64,000 nucleotides of DNA from an uncultured Candidatus Saccharibacteria bacterium (GCA_948288625.1 CAOHYA010000001.1:806001-870000); one strand, 5' to 3'; counted from the first letter of the stretch, positions 17,502 through 27,451 are shown. Notes: generated by a model from the sequence alone, not told the origin. Numbers and translations are program-made.

Positions 17502-18871
17502 TATAATAATGCCTCCCCTAGTTCAGGATTAACGATAAAATTTCCTCTTAACAACTGTCGTCCGATTAACATAGGGTTTTTATGCCCCTTTCGACTTGCT
17601 AGGGTAACACTAGTAGTATACTCCTCATGGCCGATTTCGATAGTCATTGGCACGGCATATCTATGATCTATATGCCCAGTTGAACTTTTTATTTGCGCTT
17701 GGCCGAAGTCGTACGTTATGACCGTTTGATCATTAAGCGGGTTACGTGGATCTTTGATGGTATATTGTAGGAAATCTACGCCCTTTGAGTCAGTTTTCAG
17801 CGCTACGTCATACGCATCAATTGCCGAGCGATGCGCACCTGTATCCATTTTCGCCCTCATCGTTATCGAACCATTTTCAAACTTTATTTTTGCCTGAGCA
17901 ATACGTCCGATAGTTCGTAAACGCTTTGATGGTGCACCTTCATGCTTATACCGGCGGCCCACCATAGATTTTATCCCTCGGTCAAACGCTTTCATGTTTG
18001 ACGCCGTGAACGCGCCAGTGACAATTTGCGACCCTTGGTTTGCTTCGAAGACATACAATTCGTGGGTTTCCTTATCCTCGACAACATCCACACCGGATAT
18101 CGATAGTTCGCAGGCTCGTGCTGCCATTTCGGCGATACGGGCCACGGCAGGGTCAAGTGCCTTCATATCAATTTCTTCGGCAATTCCACCGCTTGAAGTG
18201 TTGTTTAGATGGCTCGTACCGCCACTACGCCGGAATATACCCCATCGAGCCTTATTCCCATAAACGCCAATGCGATAATCACCATCATTTGGAATAAATT
18301 GCTGTAAAAGCATCGGCACTTGGCTATTATTTAGAACTTCGAGCGCTTCTTTTTTGGTGTGTACCAAAAAGTTATCTTTTCCTTTTTGGCCATGAACGGC
18401 CTTGACGATAAGTGGGTATCGAGAATCATCAGTTAATTCCAGGTAGCTATTAAGTACCGATGGAGACCCCCATATTGTTTCCGGCACAGAAACGCCTTTT
18501 GCCCACATGGACATATAATTTGTCGTCTTAGCTATGTATTCATGACGCACTTGATGGTCGGCATACGAAATACCCATACCTTCAAGGTAATGTGCGGCTG
18601 CGGCTGCAAACTCGGGCATTGATTGCCAGCTTTTGAAGTAAACGAAATCATAATCAGCGAGCTGAATGCCGGATCGAGTATCGGTAACAGTCGCCTCGTT
18701 AGTATTTTTAATATGGAACGTAAGGTTTTCTAAAGCTACATAATCAACCTGTGCATATTTGAAACCACCATTATCAATAATTCGTTGGACAAACCCGCCA
18801 AAACGAGTGCTTTTTTCGCCAGCATCTTTGGCGAACACAATTAAAATCCGGGGAAGCGTTGCTGTATCCAT
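17501..18871 (-). CDS. ATP-grasp ligase fused to RimB-like retropepsin domain
   Basis: A 456-aa two-domain protein. Residues ~1-310 are an ATP-grasp ligase (YPLIVKAVHGQKGKDN, PMLLQQFIPNDGDYRIGVYG, SGVDVVEDKETHELYVFEAN). Residues ~325-456 match the PF05618/RimB 'ATP-dependent zinc protease' family, which has a retropepsin fold: MRAKMDTGAHRSAIDA carries the DTG catalytic triad and MLIGRQLLRGNFIVNP the C-terminal motif. In other bacteria RimK and RimB are separate partners that add and trim peptide tags; here a second ligase and the protease are one chain next to rimK. Substrate unknown. Confidence 0.82.
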   Translation of the reverse strand: MDTATLPRILIVFAKDAGEKSTRFGGFVQRIIDNGGFKYAQVDYVALENLTFHIKNTNEATVTDTRSGIQLADYDFVYFKSWQSMPEFAAAAAHYLEGMGISYADHQVRHEYIAKTTNYMSMWAKGVSVPETIWGSPSVLNSYLELTDDSRYPLIVKAVHGQKGKDNFLVHTKKEALEVLNNSQVPMLLQQFIPNDGDYRIGVYGNKARWGIFRRSGGTSHLNNTSSGGIAEEIDMKALDPAVARIAEMAARACELSISGVDVVEDKETHELYVFEANQGSQIVTGAFTASNMKAFDRGIKSMVGRRYKHEGAPSKRLRTIGRIAQAKIKFENGSITMRAKMDTGAHRSAIDAYDVALKTDSKGVDFLQYTIKDPRNPLNDQTVITYDFGQAQIKSSTGHIDHRYAVPMTIEIGHEEYTTSVTLASRKGHKNPMLIGRQLLRGNFIVNPELGEALL

Positions 18872-18883
18872 GATCGTTTCTCC

Positions 18884-19807
18884 TTACTTATGAGCCTGTT
18901 CTTTTATGTGGCGCATCAAAGTTTTGATTTTTTGCTCTGGCTCGGCGCCCATTTGTATGGCTGGGGCTTCGTTTACTTCTAGTATGACATGTTGGCCAGT
19001 TTCTGAATTGACAAGTAGGTCTACGCCGGCAAAATCGGTACGAAGGGTTAATCGAGCAGCCGCCAAAGCATCTTCATGCTGTTGTGGAGTAAGCGAATCT
19101 ACTGGTACGAATACGCCTTCGGCACCGGCTGAAGTATTGTTCAAATGACTCCCTGATTCCGGGTTGCGCGAGCGTTTCATCAAAAGTTTTACTTCTCCGC
19201 CCATAATAAGCACACGGTAGTCAAACTCATTGGGAATAAATTCTTGAAGAACAAATGGCATTTCTTTGTTCGCAGAAAGAGCTTCTTCGAGTTCTTCGTA
19301 GGTATGTACCAAATAATTCATATTTCCACCAAAAGCATCCGAGGCTTTAGCGATAAATGGATACGGTATAGGTGGGTTTGATTTAAACGCATCAAGCGTT
19401 ACCGAGTAACTACTCATAAAGCTCCGTGGAAGTGGAATATTGTTGTCGGAAAGGCGAACTAATTCACCAACTTTCGTTGTGGCAAGCGTACTTAATATTT
19501 CATGGCCCACGAAAGGTATGCCTTTTCGCTCCAAGTAAGTAGCGGCAGCAAGTGCGGGCTGTTGAGCTTTGAGCCATAATTGAAAATACACGTAATCGAA
19601 TTCATCGAGTCGCTTTCCTGTCGTCGAATCGGTGACAACTAATGAATTATCGATAATTTCAATGATAAGGTCTTTCAACGACCCTTGCTCAAGCGAGAGG
19701 TCATAGTCTTTTTCGACATCTTTTAAGGGATTGAATAATGCTGAATAGTATCCGGTTTTATGCTTACGGAAACTAAAGAAAACTAAAACCTTTTTGGGAC
19801 GAGCCAT
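18884..19807 (-). CDS. ATP-grasp ligase
   Basis: A 307-aa ATP-grasp protein homologous in layout to the N-terminal domain of the following gene: both have a domain with FDYVYFQLWLKAQQPALAAATYLE-type motif (here shown as FDYVYFQLW), a linker, then YPFIAKASDAFGGNMNYLVH, PFVLQEFIPNEFDYRVLIMG, SRNPESGSHLNNTS and AGVDLLVN...VILEVNEAPAI. It probably arose by duplication. It should form an amide bond using ATP; donor and acceptor are unknown. One nt separates it from the preceding gene's stop and 12 nt from the next gene. Confidence 0.8.
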   Translation of the reverse strand: MARPKKVLVFFSFRKHKTGYYSALFNPLKDVEKDYDLSLEQGSLKDLIIEIIDNSLVVTDSTTGKRLDEFDYVYFQLWLKAQQPALAAATYLERKGIPFVGHEILSTLATTKVGELVRLSDNNIPLPRSFMSSYSVTLDAFKSNPPIPYPFIAKASDAFGGNMNYLVHTYEELEEALSANKEMPFVLQEFIPNEFDYRVLIMGGEVKLLMKRSRNPESGSHLNNTSAGAEGVFVPVDSLTPQQHEDALAAARLTLRTDFAGVDLLVNSETGQHVILEVNEAPAIQMGAEPEQKIKTLMRHIKEQAHK

Positions 19808-19808
19808 G

Positions 19809-20864
19809 TTAATTATTACCTCGATTATTACGTGCCATGTTGGCTAATTTTTGCGCCAATTCATCTGTGATCACATCATGCGCGCGTAATGAACCTTTAC
19901 GATCACTATTCGCTCGCATCGTACCGATATTACGGCCATTAACTTCAATGATACGTCGGCCATCCGGCGTAAGGTCGACCGCCAAGTATGAGTCTTGTGC
20001 CTGAGCGGAATTTTGTATAAGCTTCGAGGCTGTCGCGGCAAGGGAATGTATATGGCTTGGAATCGAATCGGCATCAAGGTGTACCCACTCGTCGTCAAGG
20101 CTTCGACTGACCGCATTAAGGCCCACTCGGCCTGTTACGAGAACCGGACGAGTATCGATGGTATGTACGCGCAGTTCACGACCTAAATGAGGGCGCGCAT
20201 CGGCAATAGCTCGTTCCGTATCATCAAAATATCGAATACCGTCCGCAAAGGTGCTTTCGACTTCCGGCATATATTCCTGGACAAGAACATGATTAACCTT
20301 AGGACCAAGACCAGAGATAAAATCGTCGAGCTTACTGGTTATGTCGCTTTTAGAACCAATCAACATACCGTACTTTTTTTCGAGGTCAGGAGTAGGTTTT
20401 ACGATGACAGTTTCCTTGTCGAAGGCTTCTAGGGCATCCGTAACTTCTTCTTTTGATACACCGGTTGTTACGGTAGTAGGAACCGCTTCGCCAAGTTCTG
20501 TGCTCAAAGTATCGTACTGCAACTGCTTAGAGAGAGCAACTTCTCGTACCCCGAGAGGGTTCAAAGCCGCAACGGCCGGCGTATACCGTGCAATGCCACC
20601 CGTAAGGTCAAAGGCGGCATGTACTTGCAAGGGTTCGGAAACTTTATTCAAAGCGCTATCACGGTCGTCAAATTGGTAATGAGTGCTGAATAGCCGATCA
20701 TGGTCACGATCTTCCGCGCCACGTAGCGCCACTCCCTGTACTCCATATAAAGCTAAACGGTTTACCAATGGGGCGTGTCGTTCGTAGAATTTTTCATCTT
20801 CAACGCCAAAAGTTCGCTTTTGGGCGATTGCGACGGTCGTAAGATCTTGTTCAGCTTTGTTCAT
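19809..20864 (-). CDS. Glutathione-synthase-like ATP-grasp protein, first gene of operon
   Basis: A 351-aa protein, more divergent than the three that follow. The ATP-grasp fold is seen in ETVIVKPTPDLEKKYGML, HVLVQEYMPEV, RELRVHTIDTRPVLVTGRVG and LAVDLTPDGRRIIEVNGRNI (two acidic metal ligands and an Asn). The first 100 residues look like a modified pre-ATP-grasp domain. It heads the operon with a near-consensus promoter 8 nt from the ATG. Substrate unknown. Confidence 0.72.
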   Translation of the reverse strand: MNKAEQDLTTVAIAQKRTFGVEDEKFYERHAPLVNRLALYGVQGVALRGAEDRDHDRLFSTHYQFDDRDSALNKVSEPLQVHAAFDLTGGIARYTPAVAALNPLGVREVALSKQLQYDTLSTELGEAVPTTVTTGVSKEEVTDALEAFDKETVIVKPTPDLEKKYGMLIGSKSDITSKLDDFISGLGPKVNHVLVQEYMPEVESTFADGIRYFDDTERAIADARPHLGRELRVHTIDTRPVLVTGRVGLNAVSRSLDDEWVHLDADSIPSHIHSLAATASKLIQNSAQAQDSYLAVDLTPDGRRIIEVNGRNIGTMRANSDRKGSLRAHDVITDELAQKLANMARNNRGNN

Positions 20865-20872
20865 AAGTGTTA

Positions 20873-20901
20873 ATTATAGCACTTATGTTAATAAAAGTCA
20901 A
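20873..20901 (-). promoter_or_regulatory. Promoter of the ATP-grasp operon
   Basis: Minus strand: TTGACT (20896-20901), 17-nt spacer, perfect TATAAT (20873-20878), then 8 nt to the ATG at 20864 with no Shine-Dalgarno site; leaderless layout. Confidence 0.75.
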
Positions 20902-20920
20902 TAGTATACAGATGTGCTGG

Positions 20921-22006
20921 CTAGCTTTTTGAGCGAAATGTTTCAAGTATTTCTTTTTGCTTACGGCTTAACTTCGTAGGGGTATCGACGACTATGCTCA
21001 CGATATGCGGACCTCGTTTGTCTTCGTTGCGCAAATGAGGCACACCATGGCCCGACAATTTAAAGTCAGTGCCGGATTGCGTACCAGCCGGAACCTTCAT
21101 GCGGACCAAACCGTCAACCGTTTCTACTTCAATTTCAGTACCAAGGGCAGCATCAATCATGTTCACATGCTCTTCCGACAGAACGATATCACCTTCACGA
21201 GTAAACTTTTTATGTGCTTTTACGCGAATATGTACGTAAAGGTCACCTTTTTCGCCTCCACCGATAGCTTCACCGCGGCCCGTAAGGCGAATCGTCGCCC
21301 CATCATCAATACCAGCAGGAATCTTAACCTTGATAGCTTGCTTGTGACGTTGCGTACCACTTCCCTTACACACCGAACAGATTTTCTCAGGAATTTTACC
21401 ACGACCGTGACAGGTTTCACAGGGAACGGTTTGCTGGATAGCGCCAAACATGGTATTCATTACCCGTGTTTGCTGGCCAGCGCCATGACAGGTTGGACAC
21501 GTCTTCATATCATGACCGGGTTCGACCGTAGTGCCCTTGCAGTGTTCACAGGTATCCTCCATATCGAGGGCCATTTCGTGCTCGATACCGAAAATCGCCT
21601 CTTCGAAAGTAAGCTGAAGCTGCACTTCAACGTCACGGCCCCGCTGCGGACCACGTTGCCTCTGACCGCCAAAGAATTGCCCGAAAATATCCCCTAGGCC
21701 TTCACCGAAGTCAAAGTTAACGTTTTGACCGCCAAAACCACCGAAACCTTCGAATGGATTTCCGCCGCCAGCACCGCCACCACTTGCGCCACCAACACCT
21801 GCATGACCGAACTGATCATACCTTTGGCGTTTTTGTGAATCTTTTAATACATCGTAGGCTTCGTTGATCTCTTTGAACTTTTCTTCATTACCACTCTCTT
21901 TATCAGGGTGATGTTGAACAGCCAAGCGCCGAAACGCTTTCTTGATTTCATCGGCAGAGGCACTTTTGGAAACCCCTAATACTTCATAGTAATCACGTTT
22001 ACTCAT
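20921..22006 (-). CDS. dnaJ: Chaperone DnaJ
   Basis: Hsp40 co-chaperone that delivers substrates to DnaK. The 361-aa protein has the J domain with HPD (VQHHPDKES, about residues 30-38), a Gly/Phe-rich region (about 70-120), four zinc-binding repeats (CEHCKGTT, CPTCHGAG, CETCHGRG, CSVCKGSG; the first lacks the last Gly) and the C-terminal beta domains. The start at 22006 (MSKRDYYEVLGV) is the family start. A CIRCE operator lies just upstream (22027-22057) and TATACT lies 10 nt before the ATG, so HrcA should repress it. Confidence 0.96.
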   Translation of the reverse strand: MSKRDYYEVLGVSKSASADEIKKAFRRLAVQHHPDKESGNEEKFKEINEAYDVLKDSQKRQRYDQFGHAGVGGASGGGAGGGNPFEGFGGFGGQNVNFDFGEGLGDIFGQFFGGQRQRGPQRGRDVEVQLQLTFEEAIFGIEHEMALDMEDTCEHCKGTTVEPGHDMKTCPTCHGAGQQTRVMNTMFGAIQQTVPCETCHGRGKIPEKICSVCKGSGTQRHKQAIKVKIPAGIDDGATIRLTGRGEAIGGGEKGDLYVHIRVKAHKKFTREGDIVLSEEHVNMIDAALGTEIEVETVDGLVRMKVPAGTQSGTDFKLSGHGVPHLRNEDKRGPHIVSIVVDTPTKLSRKQKEILETFRSKS

Positions 22007-22026
22007 ATCTGTTACTAGTATAAAAC

Positions 22027-22057
22027 AACTAGCACTCAAATGTCTAGAGTGCTAGTT
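22027..22057. promoter_or_regulatory. CIRCE operator upstream of dnaJ
   Basis: AACTAGCACTC, 9-nt spacer, GAGTGCTAGTT: a perfect 11-bp inverted repeat matching the CIRCE consensus TTAGCACTC-N9-GAGTGCTAA recognised by HrcA. It lies upstream of dnaJ and about 45 nt upstream of the -10 box of the divergent gene at 22118. Confidence 0.92.
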
Positions 22058-22117
22058 ATATTCATATGCCGCTCGTGCTATTTCGTTTCACTACGCTTCG
22101 CGCTATACTGGCCAGTA

Positions 22118-23242
22118 ATGAAACCTCTCATACGAGCCTTCGGTGCGGTCGCCGGCCTTATCCATGCTGAATATCGCCAATTATATAATCGATATTTCGG
22201 CAAAATTGAACGGTTTTCAGGTAATGCACGCGAAATATGCCAACAGATCATAGATAGGTTATGGTATGGTGACTTCTACCGTACGAGTCTTGGCCATTAC
22301 AATTTCTTTTGGATGCGTGATTTCGGGACGGTCGCAGAATCGTTGGTACGCCTCAACCAAACAACTCATGTTCACCATACCCTTCGGTGGGCATTACGCC
22401 ATTACATGCGGGCTGGTGCCGTTAAGCTTTGTATCGATAAAGCTGGTGACGTATTCAACGCTCCAGGTCGGCCGAGTATCGATGCGTTGCCGTGGCTTCT
22501 GCATTCACTCACCGTCAGTGAATATCAACTCAACGAAGACGAAAAGGCTTTTTTAAATAAAGAGCTTCGAAAGTACTCGTCGATGTTTCTTGATGAAACC
22601 GGTGATATTCTGCCGAATATCATCTATGCAGAAATGCGCGATGCTGTGTATTACGACCGAAGCGCCTACGCCATTGCGCTCGTTGGAAGGCTGGCATGGT
22701 GCGTTGAAAAGCTCAACTTAGTTGACTTTCACTTTTCAATTGAGCGCTATACGGAAATTCTTATTCACACGTACTGGACGGGCGATTATTTCCGCGCAGA
22801 CCGCCAAAGCCACACATTTAGTTCAGATAGCGCCCTTATGCCCTTCTTCCTGGGCATCGTTGAAGACGCGGCCATGGTAGGGAAAACATTCGATTATATC
22901 AATGTAAAAGAATTAAACAAACCCTACCCGCTACGATATGGCGAAGTACCAGAAAAGCCGCTTCGATACCGTTTCGGAATGGGACCATTTTCAATGCCTA
23001 ACTATACCGAAACAAGCTTATGGACATGGCATGCCACCTATTACCTCCATTTACTAAGAAGATATAACCGTTCGGAATATGAATCTCAATATAAAAAGTT
23101 CAGTGAGCTTATTGAGCTTCACGGTACATACCCTGAATTACTCGCACCTGACGCAAAATGGTATTATGCACCGTTTTATAGGGCCGACCCAGGTATGGTA
23201 TGGGCTGCACTGTTTTTGGAATTACCAGAAAAAATAAACTGA
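22118..23242 (+). CDS. Six-hairpin glycosidase-like (GH15-related) protein
   Basis: A 374-aa, mostly helical protein. Motifs such as NFFWMRDFGTVAESLVRL, VFNAPGRPSIDALPWLLHSL and YDRSAYAIALVGRLAW resemble (alpha/alpha)6-barrel glucan hydrolases of the GH15/glycogen-debranching type, with acidic residues that could be catalytic. The assignment to a reaction is uncertain. ATG 22118 lies 8 nt after TATACT (22104-22109); the frame further upstream to 22040 runs across the CIRCE element and is rejected. Hsp regulation through the shared CIRCE is possible but unproven. Confidence 0.55.
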   Translation: MKPLIRAFGAVAGLIHAEYRQLYNRYFGKIERFSGNAREICQQIIDRLWYGDFYRTSLGHYNFFWMRDFGTVAESLVRLNQTTHVHHTLRWALRHYMRAGAVKLCIDKAGDVFNAPGRPSIDALPWLLHSLTVSEYQLNEDEKAFLNKELRKYSSMFLDETGDILPNIIYAEMRDAVYYDRSAYAIALVGRLAWCVEKLNLVDFHFSIERYTEILIHTYWTGDYFRADRQSHTFSSDSALMPFFLGIVEDAAMVGKTFDYINVKELNKPYPLRYGEVPEKPLRYRFGMGPFSMPNYTETSLWTWHATYYLHLLRRYNRSEYESQYKKFSELIELHGTYPELLAPDAKWYYAPFYRADPGMVWAALFLELPEKIN

Positions 23243-23249
23243 ATTTTAT

Positions 23250-23280
23250 GGTCCCTCCTCGTTAAGTACAAGGAGGGACC
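23250..23280. terminator. Hairpin between convergent genes
   Basis: GGTCCCTCCT pairs with AGGAGGGACC (10 bp) around an 11-nt loop, midway between two convergent genes. No clear T-run follows on either strand, so termination efficiency is uncertain. Confidence 0.55.
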
Positions 23281-23288
23281 GACGCAGG

Positions 23289-23957
23289 CTAGAGTAGCTC
23301 TACGTTCTTTTCTGCCCAGGAAAGGACTTCTCGAGTGGCGTTACGCGCTTCTTTGTTCGCATTACTCGGTCGATCTCCGTGCCACCATTGGTTCCAAAAC
23401 GGCTCATTCGGATTGAGACATTCCAAGCAATCAAGGTGTCTAAATTGACCATCGATGAACTTCTCATTTCGCTCCACATACACCTTGGTGTATCCGGAAC
23501 GAGTGAGTGCCTTGAGGCTTCCTTCATTCCCTTGTATCACGGCTGACATAATACGGTGCAATCCCATATGTTGGAATGCGTACCACGTCCGGGCTTTGTG
23601 GGCCGCGCTTGCGATACCATTCCCCCAGTACTCTTTTCGAAAAATCATAGAGCCACTGGTTGCCTGCTGTATAAGGCCGGTTTGTATGTTACTCAGCGCA
23701 GAGTTACCGATCAAGGTACGCTCCTCACCTTCAACGAGCCAAATCCCCCACACGAGCGATTTGTTGTTGGTACGAACTTTTTCGAACCACTCCAGCTCAT
23801 CCTCTAGTACCGGCGCAAGGTGGCTGCTCGTGTACTTCCTCACCTCAAATTGCTGCATACCGGGGCTCACAAACTCAACCATCGAGTCTTTCGTGAGTGG
23901 CGCAAGCTCAATGAGCAATTCTCCGGCTTTGAACCGCATGATTGGACCAAATGACAT
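23289..23957 (-). CDS. GNAT acetyltransferase, RimJ/RimL type
   Basis: A 222-aa acyl-CoA-dependent N-acetyltransferase. SGSMIFRKEYWGNGIASAAH holds the acetyl-CoA pyrophosphate loop, and MGLHRIMSAVIQGNEGSLKALTRSGY (shown in part: HRIMSAVIQGNEGSLKAL) is the family's motif B with N-x-x-S. Substrate could be a protein N-terminus or a small amine. GGAGAGGACG precedes the ATG. The leader contains a hairpin-plus-T-run with a competing alternative pairing (24002-24043), so expression may be attenuated. Confidence 0.78.
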   Translation of the reverse strand: MSFGPIMRFKAGELLIELAPLTKDSMVEFVSPGMQQFEVRKYTSSHLAPVLEDELEWFEKVRTNNKSLVWGIWLVEGEERTLIGNSALSNIQTGLIQQATSGSMIFRKEYWGNGIASAAHKARTWYAFQHMGLHRIMSAVIQGNEGSLKALTRSGYTKVYVERNEKFIDGQFRHLDCLECLNPNEPFWNQWWHGDRPSNANKEARNATREVLSWAEKNVELL

Positions 23958-24001
23958 CGTCCTCTCCTTTCTTTTTTGGCCTCGTATTTCGAGACCAGAT
24001 G

Positions 24002-24043
24002 AGCCTCCAAGTTGTATAGAAAAAGTCTCCTACTTGGAGACTT
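24002..24043 (-). promoter_or_regulatory. Terminator/antiterminator switch in the GNAT gene leader
   Basis: On the minus strand AAGTCTCC-AAGTA-GGAGACTT (8 bp) is followed by TTTTTC, a rho-independent terminator. The 5' arm extended as AGTCTCCAAGT can instead pair, 11 bp with one G-U, with ACTTGGAGGCT located just after the T-run (24002-24012), which would prevent the terminator. It lies between a predicted 30-aa ORF and the acetyltransferase gene. Confidence 0.6.
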
Positions 24044-24065
24044 ATCTTGTATCGTAATAGTTTAA

Positions 24066-24158
24066 TTAAGAGTTGAGATAAGTCATACCACCAAAAACGC
24101 CGCCGAGCATCGTACTGCCCGTGACATTCTTTTTATGATATGAATTTATACTGTTCAT
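24066..24158 (-). CDS. Predicted 30-residue peptide gene
   Basis: A short frame beginning MNSINSYHKKNVTGS and ending in a glycine-rich part (MLGGVFGGMTYLNS). No homologue is recognised. Support is the promoter: TTGCAT (24188-24193), a 17-nt spacer and TATGCT (24165-24170) end 6 nt before the ATG, the same leaderless layout as many larger genes here. It starts just after the terminator of the HD gene and ends 23 nt before the switchable terminator ahead of the acetyltransferase. It could be a leader peptide or a small exported or modified peptide; both are conjecture. Confidence 0.45.
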   Translation of the reverse strand: MNSINSYHKKNVTGSTMLGGVFGGMTYLNS

Positions 24159-24194
24159 AGCCGTAGCATAAACTATTTTTTAATTTTATGCAAT

Positions 24195-24223
24195 AAAAAA
24201 GCGCTCCGTAAATGGAGCGCTTT
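24195..24223 (-). terminator. Terminator of the HD-domain gene
   Basis: Minus strand: AAAGCGCTCC, 6-nt loop, GGAGCGCTTTTTT. It lies 7 nt after the HD gene stop. Confidence 0.85.
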
Positions 24224-24229
24224 AGCTAT

Positions 24230-24682
24230 CTATATTCGGGGCTGCGGAAAACGAGCCAAAAATACGAGTGCCCGGCCATACTTCTCAATAGTCATGATTC
24301 TCTTTTTTGACGGATTTTGCAAACCGGTCAAATCAAGGTTATCGAATAAGTCAGCCTTTTTTACGGCTCTCGAGCAGGCATTGACGGCAAGTCGCTGTAC
24401 GTACATTTCATAATCATCGCCGGGTTGCTTAGTAAGAAGTTCGAGCGGGTTCAGTACCTCCTCGCTGAACCCTTCGTCAGCAAGATGTTCAAGAGTCACG
24501 TACGTATCTTCGACGGTGTCGTGTAAAACCCCTACTATCTGAGCCCGTTCTGAATGACCTTGATTAGCTAATGTACGCATTACTCGTAGTGGGTGGTTTA
24601 TATACTCGCTACCGTCGAATCGATATTGACCGGCGTGTGCGTCAGTAGCAATTTGAATCGCTCGTTCTAAGTTTGCTGTCAT
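24230..24682 (-). CDS. HD-domain phosphohydrolase, RelA/SpoT-hydrolase (MESH1-like) type
   Basis: A 150-aa stand-alone HD protein. HAGQYRFDGSEYINHPLRVM, VGVLHDTVEDTYVTLE and KKADLFDNLDLTG match the (p)ppGpp hydrolase domain of SpoT and small alarmone hydrolases: the metal-binding H...HD...D set is complete. No synthetase or regulatory domain is attached. The likely role is removal of (p)ppGpp or a related nucleotide, but other nucleotide substrates are possible. ATG 24682 has GAGGAG 6 nt upstream, so the longer frame to 24715 is rejected. A strong hairpin with six Ts sits in the leader. Confidence 0.8.
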   Translation of the reverse strand: MTANLERAIQIATDAHAGQYRFDGSEYINHPLRVMRTLANQGHSERAQIVGVLHDTVEDTYVTLEHLADEGFSEEVLNPLELLTKQPGDDYEMYVQRLAVNACSRAVKKADLFDNLDLTGLQNPSKKRIMTIEKYGRALVFLARFPQPRI

Positions 24683-24713
24683 AGTTGCTCCTCGTCTGTC
24701 GTTTAGGAGGAAC

Positions 24714-24767
24714 AAAAAAGCGGCTCCTCACCAAACAACTTTAAAAATTGTTTAGTGAAGCAACCGC
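24714..24767 (-). promoter_or_regulatory. Terminator-like hairpin in the leader of the HD gene
   Basis: Minus strand: a stem of about 19 bp from GCGG...CACTAAACAA to TTGTTTGGTG...CCGC with a 9-nt AU-rich loop, then TTTTTTG. No minus-strand gene lies upstream before the divergent gene at 24892, so this terminator belongs to the HD gene's own leader, pointing to attenuation or to a short independent transcript. The HD promoter itself could not be pinned down. Confidence 0.65.
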
Positions 24768-24852
24768 AATGGACGAATCAATAAGATCCCGCTGACCTAC
24801 TTCTGGTTATATTATTACATTTAGCCTCAATCATTACAATATATATTTTATA

Positions 24853-24880
24853 TTGACAATATATATAAACTTTTTATACT
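24853..24880 (+). promoter_or_regulatory. Promoter of the 169-aa gene
   Basis: Perfect TTGACA (24853-24858), 16-nt AT-rich spacer, TATACT (24875-24880), then 11 nt to the ATG: a leader of about 4-5 nt at most. Confidence 0.7.
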
Positions 24881-24891
24881 ACAGTCAGCTT

Positions 24892-25401
24892 ATGTCACGT
24901 TATCCGACGAAGACAAGGCTCGCACGAGAGGAAAGGATCGTGGCACAATCGGCGACAGCTTTAAAGTTTTGGAGCGAAAGCCCCGATAGGTACAGCTATG
25001 GCGCCAAAGGTTCCATCACCGACGAAAACAGAAAGCGCCTCACCGAACTTCAAGCCGCCGAAGTGAAGATCAATGCTTCGACCGACCGCACGGCAAGAAT
25101 TATCAGTGGAGTCCTTCCTAATATCATCAAACTGCGCCGTCCTCGCACGCTGGAGTTCATCAGCAACAGCTATTGGAGAAACAAGCGTGACGAAATTGCA
25201 CTGCTCCAAGGTGTAATTCTGCGAGATGCGAATGAAACCGTTCTGCTGTTCGATTTCGGGGTTGGACTTGCGGACACAAGTTCCGAACTGCACCGTTCTC
25301 GAATTTTCGACCTGTTCGGCATTCCCGTACAAGAGCGTCGTCGCATTCAGAACATTCCGCTGCGCAACCAGCCGTATTCAGTGGTCGTTTCCCTCCCGTG
25401 A
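24892..25401 (+). CDS. Protein of unknown function (169 aa)
   Basis: A basic protein with many Arg and Lys residues and no membrane segment. The N-terminal third is helical and charged (RLAREERIVAQSATALKFW), and the rest alternates strands and helices (EIALLQGVILRDANETVLLF). No family recognised. Third codon positions look more GC-rich than in the chaperone genes around it, suggesting separate origin (visual impression only). The start at 24892 is chosen from the promoter; a frame from 24853 would begin inside the -35 box. It is followed by its own hairpin. Confidence 0.55.
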   Translation: MSRYPTKTRLAREERIVAQSATALKFWSESPDRYSYGAKGSITDENRKRLTELQAAEVKINASTDRTARIISGVLPNIIKLRRPRTLEFISNSYWRNKRDEIALLQGVILRDANETVLLFDFGVGLADTSSELHRSRIFDLFGIPVQERRRIQNIPLRNQPYSVVVSLP

Positions 25402-25435
25402 ACACACCCCTCGCTCTTTTGGGTGAGGGGTGTTC
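25400..25435 (+). terminator. Hairpin after the 169-aa gene
   Basis: GAACACACCCCTC pairs with GAGGGGTGTTC with a 2-nt bulge; loop GCTCTTTTGGGT. The T-run is weak (CTCATT). It starts at the stop codon. Confidence 0.55.
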
Positions 25436-25446
25436 TCATTCCCAAA

Positions 25447-25475
25447 AAAATAGCCGGCGATGTGCCGGCTATTTT
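25447..25475 (-). terminator. dnaK terminator
   Basis: AAAATAGCCGGC pairs with GCCGGCTATTTT (12 bp), loop of 5 nt, with a run of seven Ts on the minus strand. It lies 13 nt after the dnaK stop. Confidence 0.9.
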
Positions 25476-25487
25476 ATGACCAAGAGA

Positions 25488-27386
<1,899 letters not shown>

Positions 27387-27424
27387 TTTATTCTCCTATT
27401 TATCAAATGTTCGTTATATCTATT

Positions 27425-27451
27425 TTAGCACTCTCTAGTTGAGATTGCCAA
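27425..27451. promoter_or_regulatory. Degenerate CIRCE in the dnaK leader
   Basis: TTAGCACTC, 9-nt spacer, GATTGCCAA: left arm perfect, right arm with two changes. It lies just downstream of the predicted dnaK transcript start, so HrcA bound here would act as a road block. Confidence 0.6.

Noticed and set aside
21005..21697. 230-codon frame opposite dnaJ
   Set aside because: Shadow of the conserved dnaJ coding sequence; no start signal and no family resemblance.
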